Shown here in pieces: positions 10,059 to 19,938 of a stretch of DNA of 64,000 nt; position 1 is the first letter of the stretch, and the number at the start of each line of letters is the position of its first letter. The position numbers and the translations under genes are program-made. Source of the stretch: Cellulomonas sp. C5510 (GTDB lineage: Bacteria; Actinomycetota; Actinomycetes; Actinomycetales; Cellulomonadaceae); the NCBI RefSeq assembly GCF_019797765.1, contig NZ_CP081862.1, positions 2,604,001 to 2,668,000 on the forward strand, given 5' to 3'. The notes beneath the pieces were generated by a model. That model saw nothing but the letters and a program-made list of their open reading frames with translations, was not told the DNA's origin and searched no databases.

Positions 10059-10485
10059 TCTTCCCCCTGGGACGAAGGGGCGCGACGTGCCCTGGTTGGC
10101 TGGAACATACAGCCGCCACCTAGGGGGACATTTGCGAGTTCCTTGGTTTCACCCGTTTGGCCCAACCTGGCCGGGCAAGCACCACGATCAATGGTGCGCG
10201 TCAAGCGCAGATCGCATGAACATGCCATTCTCTCCGAGCCTCGAAGATGCCCGGGAACGCACGGAGTAAGTCAGCAGGAAACGGTCGTCTCGCGCCGTCG
10301 CGACATGAGGACACGTGAGACGACGAACGGCGACCATCGTCAGGCCGCGTGTCAGCGACGCTGCGAATCAGGGAACCGCGCCACCGGACTTGGCCGGTGC
10401 AGAGCCTCACGGCTTCCGCGCGCGCGGCGGGCGCCAAGCCGCCGCCCAGCGGCTGACAGCCGCGGCCCGCGAAACGCCCCGTGGC
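10059..10485. other. Gene-free stretch upstream of the Rhs fragment
   Basis: About 430 bases with visibly lower G+C than the flanking housekeeping genes. It should contain the promoter and leader of the minus-strand Rhs fragment; I see no clear -35/-10 pair, RNA gene, repeat or insertion-sequence end. The lower G+C extends from the island, suggesting its edge lies near 10400. Confidence 0.45.
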
Positions 10486-10989
10486 TCAGGACACCGGCGG
10501 CAGCGCCGACCAGGGGAACGTGATCCAGCGGTCGGTGCGGCGCCAGACGTAGTCCGGTGCGACGATCGAGTGCGGCTTCGCGTAGAGCACGGCGGTGCGG
10601 GCCTCCTCGCAGTGCTCGGCGACCAGCCGCTGCACGAGAGCCAGGGTCTCCCCCGTGTCGGCGACGTCGTCGACGACGAGCGCCCGGCGCCCGACCAGCG
10701 CCGCGTTGTCGAGCAGCGGCGGCAGCACCACCGGCTCCGGCAGCCGGGCGTCGATGCCGGTGTAGAACTCGACGTTGAGGGTGCCGCACGCCTTGAGGCC
10801 GAGCGCGTACGACAGCGCACCGGCCGGCAGCAGACCGCCCCGCGCGACCGCGACGACGACGTCCGGCTCGAAGCCCGACGCGACGACCGCGCGGGCGAGG
10901 TCGCGGGCGGCCTCCCCGAACTGGTCCCAGCCGAGGATCTCGCGCTCGTCCGGCAGGTCCTGGCCGGGGGCGGCCTCCGCAGTCGTCAT
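10486..10989 (-). CDS. Phosphoribosyltransferase family protein
   Basis: Protein of 167 residues with the type I PRT fold: VVAVARGGLLPAGALSYAL (flexible-hood side) and the PRPP-binding signature ALVVDDVADTGETLALV near residues 104-120. Family members use PRPP to ribosylate a base or nucleoside. The sequence is closest in feel to the short actinobacterial PRTs related to xanthine/guanine enzymes; the base cannot be assigned. ATG at 10989 was chosen because the family N-terminus (E-I-L-G-W-D-Q-F) follows about 20 residues later. It stands 31 bases after the DinB-like gene on the same strand. Confidence 0.85.
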   Translation of the reverse strand: MTTAEAAPGQDLPDEREILGWDQFGEAARDLARAVVASGFEPDVVVAVARGGLLPAGALSYALGLKACGTLNVEFYTGIDARLPEPVVLPPLLDNAALVGRRALVVDDVADTGETLALVQRLVAEHCEEARTAVLYAKPHSIVAPDYVWRRTDRWITFPWSALPPVS

Positions 10990-11020
10990 GGCGGTCAGCG
11001 TAGTGGCCCAGCCCCGGGCG

Positions 11021-11545
11021 TCAGGCCGCGGGGCCTGCGGTCTGCTCGACGATGCGGCGGACGTCGTGCAGGTGGTGCAGCGCGTCGTGGGCGTTGTTGC
11101 GCGCGACGTCCTCGGCGCGCTGCGGACCCCGCGTGACGTGGTCGAGGACGACCTGCGCAGCCAGGGCCGCGGTGACGGACTCCACCCACCACGGCACCAC
11201 CCGCCGGAGGGCGCCCAGCGACGCCCCGACGGTCGCGTGCTCGTAGTCGAGCAGCTCACCCAGCGCGTCGGGGTCGTAGCCCGCGGCGGTGGTGCGCCCA
11301 TCGCAGCGCGCCGCGTCGAGCCGGTACGCCCACGCACCCAGGTTGTCGGCGACGTGCCGCACGTACGCGGCGGTCGACCAGCCGAGGTCCGGGAGCCGCA
11401 GGGGCTCGGGGGCGGCCACCAGCACCCCGGCGAACCGGCCCGGCACCTCGGACACGGCCTGCACCGCGTCCTCCGCGGAGAGGTCCCAGCGGTGGCCGCA
11501 CTCCCGGCACGGATCACCGAACCGCGCGGCACCCCACAGCTCCAT
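11021..11545 (-). CDS. DinB-like / maleylpyruvate-isomerase-type four-helix protein
   Basis: Protein of 174 residues. It opens with a short Cys motif (CRECGHRW) and then the four-helix bundle of the DinB/MDMPI superfamily, with putative metal-binding histidines in YVRHVADNLGAWAYRL (His about 84) and DALHHLHDVRRI near the end. Relatives use a divalent metal with mycothiol or other low-molecular-weight thiols; the substrate here is unknown. It is translated alone or with the downstream phosphoribosyltransferase gene. Confidence 0.75.
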   Translation of the reverse strand: MELWGAARFGDPCRECGHRWDLSAEDAVQAVSEVPGRFAGVLVAAPEPLRLPDLGWSTAAYVRHVADNLGAWAYRLDAARCDGRTTAAGYDPDALGELLDYEHATVGASLGALRRVVPWWVESVTAALAAQVVLDHVTRGPQRAEDVARNNAHDALHHLHDVRRIVEQTAGPAA

Positions 11546-11599
11546 CCGGGCACCGTACCGCTCACCCGCGTGCCCCGGTGGCCGGTCGTGGCGGGGCGG

Positions 11600-13843
11600 T
11601 CAGGCGCTCTCGCGCAGGGAGCGGCGGCGGTTCTCGTGGTCGAAGAGCTGCGCGGCGAGCGCACGGTAGCCGTCCGGGTCCTGCACGGCGTCCATGCGCT
11701 GCAGCCGACCCCGCAGGTCGGCGATGCGGCGGGTCAGCTCCAGCTCGACCAACGCCATGACGAGCCCGCGCGCGTACGTCGGCAGGCGGTCGGGCCGGTC
11801 CTCGGGCAGGGGCGCGACGGCGAGCTGGGTGACGAGCGACCGGACCGGCGCCGCTGCCTCCTCGCGGACGGCCTCGACCCAGCCGACGGTCGCGCCGGGC
11901 CCTCCGGCACCGACCCGCTCGCGTGCCCCGGCAGCGCCGCCGGCCGCCCGTACCGCGGCGTGCACGGCCCGGTACGCGGGGGCCGTGAAGGCCTCGGCCG
12001 GCAGGTCGTCGAACTCCGGCGGCACGAGGTCGGGCATCTGGAGGACGGCCTCGAGGGCGCGACGCTCCGTCGAGGCGACCGGGTCCCGGGGGTCGGGCAT
12101 CGTCATGCGGGGCGCGGGCAGCGCCGTGCCCTCACCGCCGGGCCCGGACGACCCGGCCGCGTCGGCGTCGTGCGGCGGCTCGTGCCCGGGGTCGTACGGC
12201 TCGGGCGGGGGCTCGTCCCAGCGCCGGTCCTGCGACCGGCCGTCGCGGCGCCCGTCGCGCCCGTCCCAGCGTCCGCCGCCGGGCCGACCGTCACCGCGCC
12301 CGGGGCCACCGCCGTCGCGCCGCTGCCAGCGGTCGCCCGCCGCACGGGAGCCGCCGGGACCGGCCGGTCCGCCCCCGCCGCCCGACGCCCGCCCGCCGGC
12401 GACCCGGCCCGCGGGCACGCGATCCCCCGCGCGCTCGCCCCAGCCGCCGGACCGCGGCGCCTCGCGACCCGCGCCCCGCCCGCCGCGGGACGCCTGCTGC
12501 ACGGCCCGCTGCACCGTCTCCACGTCCATGCCGAGCCAGCCCGCGAGCATCCGGGTGTACTCGGGCCGCAGCGCGGTGTCGCGGATGCCGCCCGGGATCG
12601 GCGCCGCGGCGCGCAGCGCGGCCACCCGGCCCTCGGCGGTGTGCAGGTCGAACCCCTCGAGCGTCGTGCGGATGACGAACTGGAACAGCGGCTGCCGGGA
12701 CCGCACGAGCGCACGCACCGCGTCGGGGCCCTGCGCCTGCCGGAGCTCGCACGGGTCCATGCCGCCCTCGGCGACGGCCACGAACGTCTGCGCGCTGAAC
12801 GCCTGGTCCTCGCCGAACGCGCGCATCGCGGCCTTCTGCCCCGCGGAGTCGCCGTCGAACGTGAAGACGACCTCGCCGCCGACGGACTCCCCCGACGCGA
12901 GCTGGATGCCGCTGCCCGCCCCGCCCGCGCCCATGAGCCGCCGCACGACGCGCGCGTGGTCGGACCCGAACGCGGTTCCGCAGGTCGCGACCGCGGTCCC
13001 GACGCCGGACAGGTGCATAGCCATGACGTCGGTGTAGCCCTCGACGACGACGACCTGCTTGTTCTTCGCGATCTCGCGCTTGGCCAGGTCGATGCCGTAG
13101 AGCACCTGCGACTTCTTGTAGAGCGCCGTCTCCGGGGTGTTGAGGTACTTCGGGCCCTGGTCCTCGTCGAACAGCCGGCGCGCGCCGAATCCGACGACGT
13201 CGCCCGTGACCTCCCGGATCGGCCACACCAGCCGCCCGCGGAACCGGTCGTAGAGCCCGCGGTTGCCCTGGCTCATGAGGCCCGTCGCGGTGAGCTCGGC
13301 CTCGGTGAACCCCTTGCCGCGCAGGTGCCGCAGCAGGGAGTCCCAGCCCTGCGGGGCGTAGCCGACGCCGAACTGCTCCGCCGCCGCGCGGTCGAACCCG
13401 CGCTCGGCCAGGAACGCCCGGGCGGTCGCCGCGCCGGGCGTGAGGAGCTGCTCGGCGTAGTACTCCGCCGCGACGCGGTGCGCCTCCAGCAGCCGCTGCC
13501 GTTTGCCGGGCTCGTGGCCCGGGCGCGGTCCGCCGCCCTCCTCGTACCGGAGCTGCACCCCGACGCGGCCGGCCAGGTACTCGACGGCCTCGGTGAACGG
13601 CAGGCCGTCGATCTTCTGGATGAAGTCGATGACGTCTCCGCCCTCGCCGCACCCGAAGCAGTGGTAGAGCCCCACCTGCGGGCGGACGTGGAACGACGGG
13701 GACTTCTCGTCGTGGAACGGGCACAGGCCCTTCATCGAGCCGACGCCGGCGGACTTCAGCGCGACGTGCTCCCCGACGACGTCCTCGATCCGGGCGCGCT
13801 CGCGGACGCTCTGCACGTCCTCCCGCCGGATGCGTCCCGCCAC
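11600..13843 (-). CDS. dnaG: DnaG, DNA primase
   Basis: Protein of 747 residues that synthesises RNA primers for replication. Domain order is clear: CHC2 zinc finger with Cys41, His44, Cys62 and Cys65; the RNA polymerase domain with the Toprim motifs VVVVEGYTDVMA and FTFDGDSAGQKAA; and the C-terminal helicase-interaction domain starting near residue 585 (ERRALEAVLQMPDL). Between them is an unusual linker of about 130 residues (450-578), almost entirely Gly, Arg, Pro and Asp, longer than in most bacterial primases and likely disordered. The start is GTG at 13843. In actinobacteria dnaG commonly lies next to dgt; here a chemotaxis receptor gene separates them. Confidence 0.97.
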   Translation of the reverse strand: MAGRIRREDVQSVRERARIEDVVGEHVALKSAGVGSMKGLCPFHDEKSPSFHVRPQVGLYHCFGCGEGGDVIDFIQKIDGLPFTEAVEYLAGRVGVQLRYEEGGGPRPGHEPGKRQRLLEAHRVAAEYYAEQLLTPGAATARAFLAERGFDRAAAEQFGVGYAPQGWDSLLRHLRGKGFTEAELTATGLMSQGNRGLYDRFRGRLVWPIREVTGDVVGFGARRLFDEDQGPKYLNTPETALYKKSQVLYGIDLAKREIAKNKQVVVVEGYTDVMAMHLSGVGTAVATCGTAFGSDHARVVRRLMGAGGAGSGIQLASGESVGGEVVFTFDGDSAGQKAAMRAFGEDQAFSAQTFVAVAEGGMDPCELRQAQGPDAVRALVRSRQPLFQFVIRTTLEGFDLHTAEGRVAALRAAAPIPGGIRDTALRPEYTRMLAGWLGMDVETVQRAVQQASRGGRGAGREAPRSGGWGERAGDRVPAGRVAGGRASGGGGGPAGPGGSRAAGDRWQRRDGGGPGRGDGRPGGGRWDGRDGRRDGRSQDRRWDEPPPEPYDPGHEPPHDADAAGSSGPGGEGTALPAPRMTMPDPRDPVASTERRALEAVLQMPDLVPPEFDDLPAEAFTAPAYRAVHAAVRAAGGAAGARERVGAGGPGATVGWVEAVREEAAAPVRSLVTQLAVAPLPEDRPDRLPTYARGLVMALVELELTRRIADLRGRLQRMDAVQDPDGYRALAAQLFDHENRRRSLRESA

Positions 13844-13871
13844 GGGGACGATCCTAGGTCCCCGCGGCGGG

Positions 13872-13909
13872 CGAGCCGCCGTCGTCCCCAGCGGGCCGAC
13901 GGCGGCTCG
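13872..13909 (-). terminator. Terminator hairpin after the chemotaxis receptor gene
   Basis: Two perfect 13-base arms (13872-13884 and 13897-13909) with a 12-base loop begin 10 bases past the receptor stop at 13920. The stem is very GC-rich and has no U tract. It insulates dnaG from the upstream gene. Confidence 0.7.
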
Positions 13910-13919
13910 TGCCCGGCGC

Positions 13920-15575
13920 TCAGTACCGGAAGCGGGACACCCGCGACTCGAGGTCGGCGGAGAGCTGTGCGAGCTCCACCACCGAGACCCCGACCTGCCC
14001 GAGCACGTCGGACTGCGAGGCCGCGGCGGAGGCGACGCCGGTGATGTTCGTGGCGATCTCCCCCGAACCCGTCGCGGCCTCGGCCACCGAGCGGGACATC
14101 TCGTTCGTGGTCGCCGTCTGCTCCTCCACCGCCGACGCGATCGTCAGCTGGTAGTCGTTGATGCTCGCGATGATCTGCGAGATCTCCCCGATCGCCGCCA
14201 CCGCACCCGAGGTGTCGCCCTGGATCGCCTCCACCCGCCGGGCGATGTCCTCGGTCGCCTTCGCCGTCTCCTGCGCCAGCTCCTTGACCTCACCCGCGAC
14301 GACCGCGAACCCCTTGCCCGCCTCCCCCGCGCGAGCCGCCTCGATCGTCGCGTTCAACGCCAGCAGGTTCGTCTGCTCCGCGATCGACGTGATCACCTTC
14401 ACCACGTTCCCGATCTCCTGCGACGAGGACCCCAGGCGCGCGACCTGCTCGTTCGTCGTGGCCGCCGCCGACGTCGCCTGCCCGGCGACCTTCGCCGCCT
14501 GCGACGCGTTCTGCGCGATCTCCCGGATGCTGGCGCCCATCTGCTCCGCACCCGCCGCCACCGTCTGCACGTTGCGCGACACCTGCTCGGCGGCCGCCGC
14601 CACCACACCCGCCTGCGCCGACGTCTCGTCGGCGCCCGCGGAGACCTGGCTGGACGCCGCCGAGAGCTCCTCCGCCGCCGCGGCCACCGCCTGCGCGGAG
14701 TCGCGCACGCCGCCGACCGTCGCCCGCAGCGCGTCCTGCGCCTCACCCAGCGCGCGCGCCATGTCGCCGATCTCGTCCTGCGAGCGCACGACGGCGGCCA
14801 CCGTCAGGTCGCCCTCCGCCATCGCCACCAGCGAGGTGCGCACCGCGGCCGCGGCCACGCGGATCCGCCGGGCGATCAGCACCGCCACCGCGATCGCCGC
14901 CACGGCGCCGACACCCAGCCCGATCCACGTCACGACGATGGCCTGAGCGGTCCGGGCCGCCACGTCGTCGGCCTCGCTCGCGATCGTCGCCGCGATCTCG
15001 TCCTGCACGGCCGCGACGCTCTCGACGAGCGCGGTGCCCGCCGCACCCGCGCCGCCGTCCCGGAGCTCCGCGAAGCCGGCGTGGTCGTCCGCCTCCGCCA
15101 GCGGCATGAGCTCCTGCTCGAGCATCTGCCGGTAGTCGCTCCAGGCGGCGGTGTACTCGTCCCAGCCGGACGGCACGGTGCCGAAGGACGCCCGGTAGGC
15201 CTGCTCCAGGTCACCCGCCGCCGCCTCGACCGCGCCGTACCCGTCCTCGATCTTCTGGATCTCGCCGTCCTTCGACCCCGCCGGGTACGCCGCCACCATG
15301 CCGGTGAGCATGCGGACGTTCCACAGGGCGGCCTGGAACCGCGACAGCGCGCCGTTGACGGTCGCGTCCGCCGTCGACATCGCGCTGGTCATCGTGCGCA
15401 CCTGCGACATCTGCGTCACGGCGAAGCCGCCGACCGCCAGCGAGAACACGACGGCGACGGCGGCGACGCCGATGATCTGCGTGGCGAGCGGCAGCCGGCG
15501 GCCGGTGAGCGCGCGCCGGCGCGGGGACGGGTCGGACGGGGTCATCGGGGCAGCGGCCCGGGTCTCGGCAGTCAC
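13920..15575 (-). CDS. Methyl-accepting chemotaxis protein
   Basis: Protein of 551 residues. TM1 is near residues 30-52, followed by an extracytoplasmic four-helix-type sensor domain of about 150 residues, TM2 near 205-228, a HAMP domain, and a long signalling coiled coil with the conserved hairpin tip ([31 protein letters not shown]). It signals to CheA/CheW; the ligand is unknown. The GTG at 15575 is preceded by GGAG at 7-base spacing; ATG at 15545 is an alternative. The 260 bases upstream hold a GGGCTC/GAGCCC hairpin (15632-15659) and are not assigned. No other chemotaxis or flagellar genes are in the window, so this is an orphan receptor. A strong hairpin follows the stop. Confidence 0.93.
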   Translation of the reverse strand: MTAETRAAAPMTPSDPSPRRRALTGRRLPLATQIIGVAAVAVVFSLAVGGFAVTQMSQVRTMTSAMSTADATVNGALSRFQAALWNVRMLTGMVAAYPAGSKDGEIQKIEDGYGAVEAAAGDLEQAYRASFGTVPSGWDEYTAAWSDYRQMLEQELMPLAEADDHAGFAELRDGGAGAAGTALVESVAAVQDEIAATIASEADDVAARTAQAIVVTWIGLGVGAVAAIAVAVLIARRIRVAAAAVRTSLVAMAEGDLTVAAVVRSQDEIGDMARALGEAQDALRATVGGVRDSAQAVAAAAEELSAASSQVSAGADETSAQAGVVAAAAEQVSRNVQTVAAGAEQMGASIREIAQNASQAAKVAGQATSAAATTNEQVARLGSSSQEIGNVVKVITSIAEQTNLLALNATIEAARAGEAGKGFAVVAGEVKELAQETAKATEDIARRVEAIQGDTSGAVAAIGEISQIIASINDYQLTIASAVEEQTATTNEMSRSVAEAATGSGEIATNITGVASAAASQSDVLGQVGVSVVELAQLSADLESRVSRFRY

Positions 15576-15835
15576 GGTGGGGCTCCAGAGGCTCAGCCCT
15601 CCCCCTGCGACCCGCGGCGCGGGCCCCTCTCGGGCTCTCACACCCCTCATCGGGAGCCCGGCCTCACCCGTGAGGACCACGCGACCGCCGCGGACGGGTG
15701 AAATGCCGACGATTCCCCCCCGGCGGCGTGCGTCCCCGCGGTACGGCCGCGTCAGCAGGTCTCCCAGCTCCCGCACCCGGCCGTCTGCCGCACCAGGTAC
15801 ACGCACGACGGGCCCTGGAGGTTGCGTTCGCCGCG

Positions 15836-17104
15836 TCAGTACCGCGGGGGCGGCGCGAGGCGCGCGTGCCAGGCCGCGGCTGACACGTCGGTGAGCGAGG
15901 CGACCTGGTCGACGACGACACGGAGCCGGGCGGCGTCGTCGGGGGCCGCCTTCCAGTCCGCGGCGAACGGGGGCTCGAGCGCGAGCGGCGCGCGCTCGGA
16001 CAGCACGTGCACCAGGTCCGCGAGGATCTCCCGCTGCCGCTGGTACAGCGGCTCGAGCTCGCGCGGCGCCATCACGTAGGTCACGGCGAGGCCCTTGAGC
16101 ACCAGGATCTCGGCCGTCGTCGTGTCGGGGACGATGAGGTCCGCGGCGTAGCGCGTCAGCGGGCCCGGCCCGTAGACCTCCCGCGTCGCGAGCTGGGCGG
16201 CGCGCGCGAAGCGCCCGATGAGCTGGCTCGTGGTGTCCTTGAGCGCCGCGAGCGCGCCGCGGGAGCCGTCGAACCCGGGGCGCCACAGGTCGGCGGCGAC
16301 CAGCCGGTCCATCGCGGCCTCCAGGCCGGCCGCGTCGATCGCGTCGCCGTACCAGGTGCGGACGGACTCGGCGACGCGGGCGCGCTCGTCCGGGACGGTG
16401 AGCACCGCGAGGTCGAACCGCCCGCCGACCACGGCGTCCTCGACGTCGTGCACGGAGTAGGAGATGTCGTCCGCGAGGTCCATGACCTGCGCCTCGAGGC
16501 ACTTGCGCTGCTCGGGTGCGCCGTCGCGCAGCCACGTGAACACCGGCAGGTCGTCCGCGTAGACGCCGAACTTGTGCGTCGGGCGGCCGGTCGCGGACAG
16601 CGGCCCCTCGCCGAGGCCCCACGGGTACTTCACCGAGGCGTCGAGGCTCGCGCGCGTGAGGTTCAGCCCCACCGCGACGCCGTCCGCCACGACCTTCGGC
16701 TCGAGCCGGGTCAGCAGCCGCAACGTCTGCGCGTTGCCCTCGAACCCGCCGATGTCGCGCGCCAGGTACGCCAGCGCCCGCTCGCCGTTGTGCCCGAACG
16801 GCGGGTGCCCGAGGTCGTGCGCCAGGCACGCGGTGTCGACGACGTCCGGGTCGCACCCCAGCGTCTTGCCGATCTCGCGCCCGACCTGCGCGACCTCCAG
16901 GGTGTGCGTCAGGCGGGTCCGCACGAAGTCGTCGGTCGAGGGGCCGAGGACCTGCGTCTTCGCGCCGAGCCGGCGCAGCGCCGAGGAGTGCACCAGGCGG
17001 GCGCGGTCGCGCTCGAACGGCGTCCGGGACCGCGACTTGGGCGCCTCGGCGACCCACCGCTCCCGGTCGGCGTCCACGTAGCCGTCGGGCTGGTCAGGGG
17101 TCAC
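15836..17104 (-). CDS. dgt: Dgt, deoxyguanosinetriphosphate triphosphohydrolase-like protein
   Basis: Protein of 422 residues with an HD metal-dependent phosphohydrolase domain. Seen are [17 protein letters not shown], the first His in [11 protein letters not shown], and the HD pair in [14 protein letters not shown]. It hydrolyses dNTPs to the nucleoside and triphosphate, which controls dNTP pools. Substrate preference among dNTPs cannot be told from sequence. The GTG at 17104 fits the family N-terminus (residues 12-45 align). It is a single gene about 100 bases downstream of the acetyltransferase-like gene. Confidence 0.93.
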   Translation of the reverse strand: MTPDQPDGYVDADRERWVAEAPKSRSRTPFERDRARLVHSSALRRLGAKTQVLGPSTDDFVRTRLTHTLEVAQVGREIGKTLGCDPDVVDTACLAHDLGHPPFGHNGERALAYLARDIGGFEGNAQTLRLLTRLEPKVVADGVAVGLNLTRASLDASVKYPWGLGEGPLSATGRPTHKFGVYADDLPVFTWLRDGAPEQRKCLEAQVMDLADDISYSVHDVEDAVVGGRFDLAVLTVPDERARVAESVRTWYGDAIDAAGLEAAMDRLVAADLWRPGFDGSRGALAALKDTTSQLIGRFARAAQLATREVYGPGPLTRYAADLIVPDTTTAEILVLKGLAVTYVMAPRELEPLYQRQREILADLVHVLSERAPLALEPPFAADWKAAPDDAARLRVVVDQVASLTDVSAAAWHARLAPPPRY

Positions 17105-17201
17105 GGGCCCAGCCTATCGAGCGGCCGCGAGAGGCCGGGCCCTGGGCGGGCGGCGGCCCGCGCGGGCGGCACCCCGGGCGGGCGGCGTCCCGGCAGGCGG
17201 G

Positions 17202-18050
17202 TCAGCCTCGCCCGGCACCCGACCCCGGCCCGCCGGACCCGTCCGCACGCGCCGGCCGGGTGCGCGCGAACCAGGCGGCCGCGTGCGCGACGAGCGCCCG
17301 CTGGTCCATGAGCCGCGCCGTGGCCCGGCCGACGGCACCGGTGCGCTCGCGCCCGGCCGCCGCGAAGTCCCGCCCGGCCGCGACGAAGTCGCTGTCGTCC
17401 ACCACGGGCTCGGTGAACGGCACCCACACCCGGCGGCCCCGCTCGAGCAGCGGGGCCGCGTTCGGGACGCGGGCGGTCGCCGTTCCGGAGCGCGCCTCGG
17501 CGAGGTGCAGGGAGGTGTTCTTGTCGTGGTCCACGCCGAGCAGCAGCACCTGGCCGTCGCGCCGGTGCACGGCCGACAGCGGCGACCCCTCCCCGACCGG
17601 GTCGTCCAGGTCGTGGCGCGCGACGACCTCGGCGGCCAGCGGCCCGCGCGCGGCGAACGACCGGTGCGGGTGCCCGGACCGCAGCGTGCCGGGCCGGGTG
17701 CGCACGGCCTCCGCGACGGCGCCCATCGACCGGCTCGGCGTGGTCCGCGGGTCGTACGGCGGCAGCGCCGCGCGGGCCGCCTCCCACGCGGCGCGCGGCA
17801 CGCTCGGATCCGCCAGGTACGCCGGGTCGCAGAGCTGCCAGCTCTGGGTCGGCACCACGAGCGTGCCGTCCGGTCCGAGCGCGGTCTCGAGCGCGAGCGC
17901 CACGGCCTCGGCGCCCCCGACGACCCGCCCGAGCGAGGACAGGCTGACGTGCGCCAGCAGCACGCCCCCGGGCCGGACACCGAGCGCCCGCAGGTCGTCG
18001 ACCAGCCGCTCGGGCGTGACGACGGGGCCGGCGCCCGGCCCCGCGGTCAC
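17202..18050 (-). CDS. Aminoglycoside 3-N-acetyltransferase family protein, coupled to the maltodextrin operon
   Basis: Protein of 282 residues of the AAC(3) fold. Motifs are LAHVSLSSLGRVVGGAEAV, LVVPTQSW, RSMGAVAEAVRT, HPHRSFAA and LLGVDHDKNTSLHLAE, the last being the acetyl-CoA and substrate region with the catalytic-type His. The family acetylates position 3 amines of 2-deoxystreptamine antibiotics, but many environmental members have no proven drug substrate. The GTG at 18050 overlaps the stop of the GH13 gene (GTGA), so it is translated as the last cistron of the mal operon, an odd place for a resistance gene. Possible roles: intrinsic aminoglycoside protection, or acetylation of an amino sugar. 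Neither is shown. Confidence 0.85.
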   Translation of the reverse strand: MTAGPGAGPVVTPERLVDDLRALGVRPGGVLLAHVSLSSLGRVVGGAEAVALALETALGPDGTLVVPTQSWQLCDPAYLADPSVPRAAWEAARAALPPYDPRTTPSRSMGAVAEAVRTRPGTLRSGHPHRSFAARGPLAAEVVARHDLDDPVGEGSPLSAVHRRDGQVLLLGVDHDKNTSLHLAEARSGTATARVPNAAPLLERGRRVWVPFTEPVVDDSDFVAAGRDFAAAGRERTGAVGRATARLMDQRALVAHAAAWFARTRPARADGSGGPGSGAGRG

Positions 18051-19936
18051 GCCAGCCGCCAGACCTGCACGCCGGGACCGTCGCCGGGCAGGTGCACCCC
18101 GCCGGCGTCGACGCGCAGGTCGGCGCCGCCGTACAGGTTCTCCGCGCCGGACACGAGGCGCCCGGGCAGGGTCGCCCCGCGCCAGGGCGCCCGCGCGGCG
18201 AGCACCAGCACCCGCTCGTCCGCGGTCTCCCGCAGGTACGCGACGGCGTCGTCCTCGACGACGGCCCACCGCAGGCCGCCCTCGCGCAGCGCGCGGCTGG
18301 ACCGGCGCAGGGCGATGAGGCGCCGGTACACGTCGAATGTCGCGGCGTCCCACCGGGGACCGCGGCCGGGGTCGCGGCCCTCGATGGCGTCCCAGGGCAT
18401 GGGGACGCGGGCGTTCTCCCCGTTCCAGCCGGTCAGCCCGCCCTCGTCGCCCGCGAACAGCGCCGGGGTCCCGGGGTAGGTGAACAGCAGCCCCGCGGCG
18501 ACCTCGACCAGCTCGCGGCTGCCGACCACCGTCCGCAGCCGCGGGGTGTCGTGCGAGCCGAGCATGTTCCACTGCGAGCGCGTCACCCGCCACGGCACGG
18601 TGGAGTCGAACTCCCGCATCGTCGCGACCGCGGACGGCCCGCTGCGGCGCGGGATCGTCGTCGGGATGCCGAGGAAGTCGAGCGTGGTCGCCGGGTCCAC
18701 CAGCCAGGTCCACACCGGCTTGGTGAACGCGCCGTAGTTCATGTTGGCGTGCCAGCCGGCGCCCGTGAGGTCGCCGCCGGCGTCGTGGAAGTGCTCGCTG
18801 ACCAGCACCGCGTCCGGGTTGGCGGCCGCCATCGTCGCGCGCACCGCACGCGCGACCTCGTGCGCGAAGTCGTCGCCGCCGAACCGGCCGGTCATGTTCG
18901 CGACGTCGATGCGCCAGCCGTCCAGGGCGTAGGGCTCGGCCAGCCACCGGGCGATCACGGAGTCCGGGCCGTCGACGAGGCGGCGGGCCAGCTCACGGGA
19001 GCGGTAGGACAGCTTGGGGAGCGACGGCACGTCGAGCCAGGCGGCGTACCCGCGCTCGGAACCGTCCCAGTAGTAGAACTCGCGCTCCGGCGCCGCCGGG
19101 TCGGCCGAGGCCCGCCGGAACCACTCGTGGGCGTCGCCGGTGTGGTTGGTCGTGAGGTCGCCGACGAGCCGCATGCCGCGGCCGTGCAGCGCGCGGCTCA
19201 GCGAAGCCAGCGCCTCGTCGCCGCCCAGCAGCGGGTCGACGTGCCCGAACGTGGAGGCGTCGTACCGGTGGTTGGACCGGGACGGGAACACGGGCGTCAG
19301 GTACACGGTGTCCACGCCGAGCCGCTGCAGGTGGTCGAGCCGCTGCTCGATGCCGGGCAGGTCGCCGCCGTAGAGCTGCACCGGGGTCGCCGGGCCGCGT
19401 CCGACCGGCTCCTCGTCCCACGCCGCGGGCACGGCCCAGTCGGGGAACGCCCGCTCGGTCCCGGACCGCGCGAACCGGTCCGGGAAGATCTGGTAGACCA
19501 CCGCGTCGGACACCCACGCGGGCGCGCCGGGGTGCACGGTCAGCCGGAAGTCCCCCGCGTCGGTGACGTCCCGGTCGAACGCTCCCCGCCCGGTCAGCCA
19601 GCGGTAGCCGCCGGGCTCGTCGAGCAGCCAGCGGTACGACGTCACCGGGTTGTGCACCGGTACCTCGGCCACGTACCAGCGCTCGCCGCCCTCCTCGCGG
19701 TCGAGGCGCGCCGGCACGATGTGCGGCTCGGCGTCCCGGACGGTGCGCACCCACACGCCGCGCTCCGGCGTGCCGGCGGGCACCCGCAGGCGCACCGGGA
19801 CGACGTCACCCAGCGACGGGACCTCCTGCGGCGCGAACAGCTCGCTGCCGTCGTGGTGCGGCACGTCCAGCAGGTGGCCGGCCGGGCGGGTGTCACGGCG
19901 CCGGGCGGGGGCGGGGACGGTGGTCGTGGTGGCCAT
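18047..19936 (-). CDS. GH13 alpha-glucosidase / neopullulanase-like maltodextrin enzyme
   Basis: Protein of 629 residues without a signal peptide. An N-terminal beta domain (about residues 1-125, CBM34-like in position) precedes the (beta/alpha)8 barrel. Conserved regions are DLTTNHTGDAHEWF, LDGWRIDVAN (nucleophile Asp about 343), AVLVSEHFHD (acid/base Glu about 380) and MLGSHDTPRL (His-Asp about 461). It should cleave imported maltodextrins or related alpha-glucans in the cytosol. ATG 19936 has AAGGG 6 bases upstream; ATG 19942, which overlaps the malG stop, is an alternative. It follows malG and precedes the AAC(3)-like gene with a 4-base overlap. Confidence 0.9.
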   Translation of the reverse strand: MATTTTVPAPARRRDTRPAGHLLDVPHHDGSELFAPQEVPSLGDVVPVRLRVPAGTPERGVWVRTVRDAEPHIVPARLDREEGGERWYVAEVPVHNPVTSYRWLLDEPGGYRWLTGRGAFDRDVTDAGDFRLTVHPGAPAWVSDAVVYQIFPDRFARSGTERAFPDWAVPAAWDEEPVGRGPATPVQLYGGDLPGIEQRLDHLQRLGVDTVYLTPVFPSRSNHRYDASTFGHVDPLLGGDEALASLSRALHGRGMRLVGDLTTNHTGDAHEWFRRASADPAAPEREFYYWDGSERGYAAWLDVPSLPKLSYRSRELARRLVDGPDSVIARWLAEPYALDGWRIDVANMTGRFGGDDFAHEVARAVRATMAAANPDAVLVSEHFHDAGGDLTGAGWHANMNYGAFTKPVWTWLVDPATTLDFLGIPTTIPRRSGPSAVATMREFDSTVPWRVTRSQWNMLGSHDTPRLRTVVGSRELVEVAAGLLFTYPGTPALFAGDEGGLTGWNGENARVPMPWDAIEGRDPGRGPRWDAATFDVYRRLIALRRSSRALREGGLRWAVVEDDAVAYLRETADERVLVLAARAPWRGATLPGRLVSGAENLYGGADLRVDAGGVHLPGDGPGVQVWRLA

Positions 19937-19938
19937 GC

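Noticed and set aside
7404..10485. Insertion sequence or prophage as the source of the low-GC island
   Set aside because: No transposase, integrase, terminal inverted repeats or target duplications are visible; the gene content fits toxin-tip recombination better.
15576..15835. Cyclic di-GMP riboswitch upstream of the chemotaxis receptor
   Set aside because: A GGGCTC/GAGCCC hairpin is present, but I cannot align the conserved GEMM core, so the class is not claimed.
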